Part shown: positions 5,066 to 6,390 of the stretch, piece by piece | How the letters are laid out: every line of letters begins with the position of its first letter | How positions within the stretch are numbered: the first letter of the stretch is position 1 | Source: Clostridiales bacterium | Lineage (GTDB): Bacteria; Bacillota; Clostridia; Christensenellales; Aristaeellaceae | Direction of reading: 5' to 3' | Length of the DNA: 6,390 nucleotides | Assembly (NCBI GenBank): GCA_004556985.1 | Contig: SFFC01000125.1 | Span: 1 to 6,390 of the forward strand | Made by a program: the position numbers and the translations under genes | The notes under the pieces: generated by a model | The model's input: the letters and a program-made list of their open reading frames with translations, nothing else | Told to the model about the DNA's origin: nothing | Database searches by the model: none

Positions 5066-6073
5066 GTGAAGCAAAGTACTCTTCGCAAGCTGATCACGCT
5101 GGCCATGTTGGCCGTGCTCTGCATCTTCTTCACGGCGAAAAACGCCGTCTTCATGAGTGCAGGCAACCTGACGGCCATCCTGCGCGACGCCTCGGTCGCG
5201 GGCATCGTGGGCGTCGGCCTGACCTGCGTGATCCTGACCGCGGGCATCGACCTGTCCACCGGCTCCGTCATCGCGCTGGTGGGCATGACGATGGCCAACG
5301 TCTACGAGTATACCCTCTGGCCGATTTGGGTCATGATCCTGCTGGGCCTGCTCGTGGGCGCACTCTGCGGCCTGGTCAACGGCTTCGTCGTCGCCAAACT
5401 GCACATCCCCGAGTTTATCGGCACACTGGCCACAATGGGCATCTTCCGCAGCCTGACCTATGTGATTGCGGTCGACGAGAGCTACCAGATGCGCACCGCA
5501 GAATTTGTCAGATGGGGCGGAAAGGCCGCCAGCTTCCGGCTCGGCGGGCAGAACGTGGACATCTACTGGGTCGTCATCGCCCTGCTGGTCATCACGCTGC
5601 TGGGCCAGCTCCTGCTCAAGAAGACCCGCCTGGGCACCAATCTCTATGCTGTCGGCTCCAACCCAAAGGCCGCGCAGCTCTCCGGCATCAACACGGAGCG
5701 CACCCGCATCATGGCCTTCGTGATCACGGGCCTGCTGGCGGCCGTGGGCGGCGTGTTCCAGACCGCGCGCCTGCAGAGCACGCAGGTTCTTCTCGCGGAC
5801 AGCTTTAACTTCGATCCGATCGCCGCGGCGGTCATCGGCGGCTGCGCGCTCGACGGCGGCGAGGGCGACTGCATCGGCACCCTGCTGGGCGCGATCTTCA
5901 TGGCCGCGCTCAACAGCGGCATCATGAAGCTCGGCCTGAGCTCCGCGTGGCAGAACGTCATCAAGGGAATCATCATCATCCTGGTGGTGCTCTTTGACGC
6001 ATGGTACAGGAGGTTCATGTCCACGCGCGCCATGAAGCGCAAGGCGCAGCAGAGCGGAACGGAGGTGGCGTAA
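5066..6073 (+). CDS. RbsC-like permease of a sugar ABC transporter (BPD_transp_2 family)
   Basis: This is the integral membrane subunit, acting as a dimer that carries the ligand delivered by the binding protein. The 335-residue length is normal. Landmarks in order are a first helix at about 8-23, the AGIDLSTGSVIALVG segment (59-73; family form GIDLSVGS), GLVNGF (102-107), the KLHIPEFIGTLATMG segment (111-125), the KKTRLGTNLYAVGSNPKAAQ region with LSGI (185-208), and DPIAAAVIGG followed by ALDGGEGD and GTLLGA (250-276). The last is the conserved loop near the ATPase contact; the usual GG-x-GS reads GGEGD, with D268 where Ser or Thr is common. The C-terminus is basic and cytoplasmic. The start is GTG with a strong ribosome binding site. 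Its TAA is directly followed by the ATPase ATG, so the two are tightly coupled. Specificity (ribose, xylose, galactose, autoinducer-2 and so on) cannot be told from the sequence. Confidence 0.93.
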   Translation: MKQSTLRKLITLAMLAVLCIFFTAKNAVFMSAGNLTAILRDASVAGIVGVGLTCVILTAGIDLSTGSVIALVGMTMANVYEYTLWPIWVMILLGLLVGALCGLVNGFVVAKLHIPEFIGTLATMGIFRSLTYVIAVDESYQMRTAEFVRWGGKAASFRLGGQNVDIYWVVIALLVITLLGQLLLKKTRLGTNLYAVGSNPKAAQLSGINTERTRIMAFVITGLLAAVGGVFQTARLQSTQVLLADSFNFDPIAAAVIGGCALDGGEGDCIGTLLGAIFMAALNSGIMKLGLSSAWQNVIKGIIIILVVLFDAWYRRFMSTRAMKRKAQQSGTEVA

Positions 6074-6390
6074 ATGAGCGAAATCATTCTGGAAGCGAAG
6101 GAAATCTGCAAGAGCTTTTCCGGCGTCAAGGTGCTCAAGCGCGTCAACTTCTCCGTCCGCAAGGGCGAGGTGCATGCCCTGATGGGCGAAAACGGCGCAG
6201 GCAAGAGCACGCTGATCAAGATCCTCACCGGCGCATACACCAAGGACAGCGGCACGATCGAGTGGAAGGGCAAGCCCGTGGAGATCAACTCCCTGGGCGA
6301 CTGCCAGAAGCTGGGCATGAGCTGCATCTATCAGGAGCTCTCGGTGATCCCCGCGCTGACGGTCTCCCAGAACGTGTTCCTGGGCCGTGA
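6074..6390 (+). CDS. RbsA/MglA-like sugar ABC transporter ATP-binding protein, cut by the window end
   Basis: This cytoplasmic ATPase powers the permease. Only the first 105 codons lie in the window. The sequence opens MSEIILEAKEICKSFSGVKVL, carries a perfect Walker A GENGAGKST at 38-46, then LIKILTGAYTKDSGTIEWKGK, and the Q-loop region IYQELSVIPALTVSQNVFLGR at 85-105. The YQEL and LTVxxNVFLGR pattern is characteristic of the double-domain RbsA/MglA/XylG group, whose full proteins are about 500 residues with two nucleotide-binding domains; the second domain would lie beyond the window. The ATG at 6074 abuts the permease stop with no gap, and its ribosome binding site GGAGG (6061-6065) lies inside the permease gene 8 nt upstream, so translational coupling is likely. 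No lesion is visible in the part present. Confidence 0.93.
   Translation, partial: MSEIILEAKEICKSFSGVKVLKRVNFSVRKGEVHALMGENGAGKSTLIKILTGAYTKDSGTIEWKGKPVEINSLGDCQKLGMSCIYQELSVIPALTVSQNVFLGR

Noticed and set aside
5018..6175. A 385-codon minus-strand frame opposite the permease
   Set aside because: Same low-complexity His/Asp/Gln-rich composition; the plus strand encodes a clear RbsC-like permease in this interval.

Overview
The window looks like a chromosomal stretch from a GC-rich member of the Firmicutes, probably a gut-type Clostridia lineage. That placement is inferred from consensus sigma-A promoters with extended -10 elements in AT-rich gaps, purine-rich AGGAGG-type ribosome binding sites, GTG starts, a short Lys-Lys signal peptide and intrinsic terminators; no marker gene confirms it.

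Layout. (1) Positions 13-546, minus strand: a complete shikimate kinase (aroK). (2) Positions 547-744: a divergent promoter region with one good promoter for aroK and one for the operon on the other side. (3) Positions 745-3782, plus strand: a tripartite tricarboxylate transporter (TTT) operon in the order tctC (binding protein), tctB (small membrane subunit), tctA (large membrane subunit). It has a promoter at its head, a hairpin between tctC and tctB, and a strong intrinsic terminator at 3808-3852. (4) From about 3902 to the window end, plus strand: a second, unrelated transporter of the ribose/galactose-type ABC class, comprising a sugar-binding protein, an RbsC-like permease and the first 105 codons of an RbsA/MglA-like ATPase. 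No stretch longer than 300 bases lacks a gene.

How the parts work together. TctC would capture a carboxylate outside the membrane and deliver it to the TctA/TctB channel, driven by an ion gradient. The second system would capture a sugar-like ligand, pass it through a dimeric permease and use ATP hydrolysis. In both cases the binding-protein gene is separated from the membrane genes by hairpins, a usual way to make more binding protein than membrane protein.

What stands out. Both binding-protein genes are damaged near their 5' ends. tctC has lost about 40 nt, out of frame, just after the signal peptide. The sugar-binding gene has lost its start codon, signal peptide, ribosome binding site and promoter. 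Two such lesions in 6.4 kb, in two genes of the same functional class, raise the possibility of assembly error as well as real decay. The 225-base gap before the permease is packed with four successive hairpins, two of which share an exact 29-nt direct repeat 138 bp apart. I see no evidence of a novel enzymatic, defence or mobile system here; the points worth a second look are the lesions and the structured gap.
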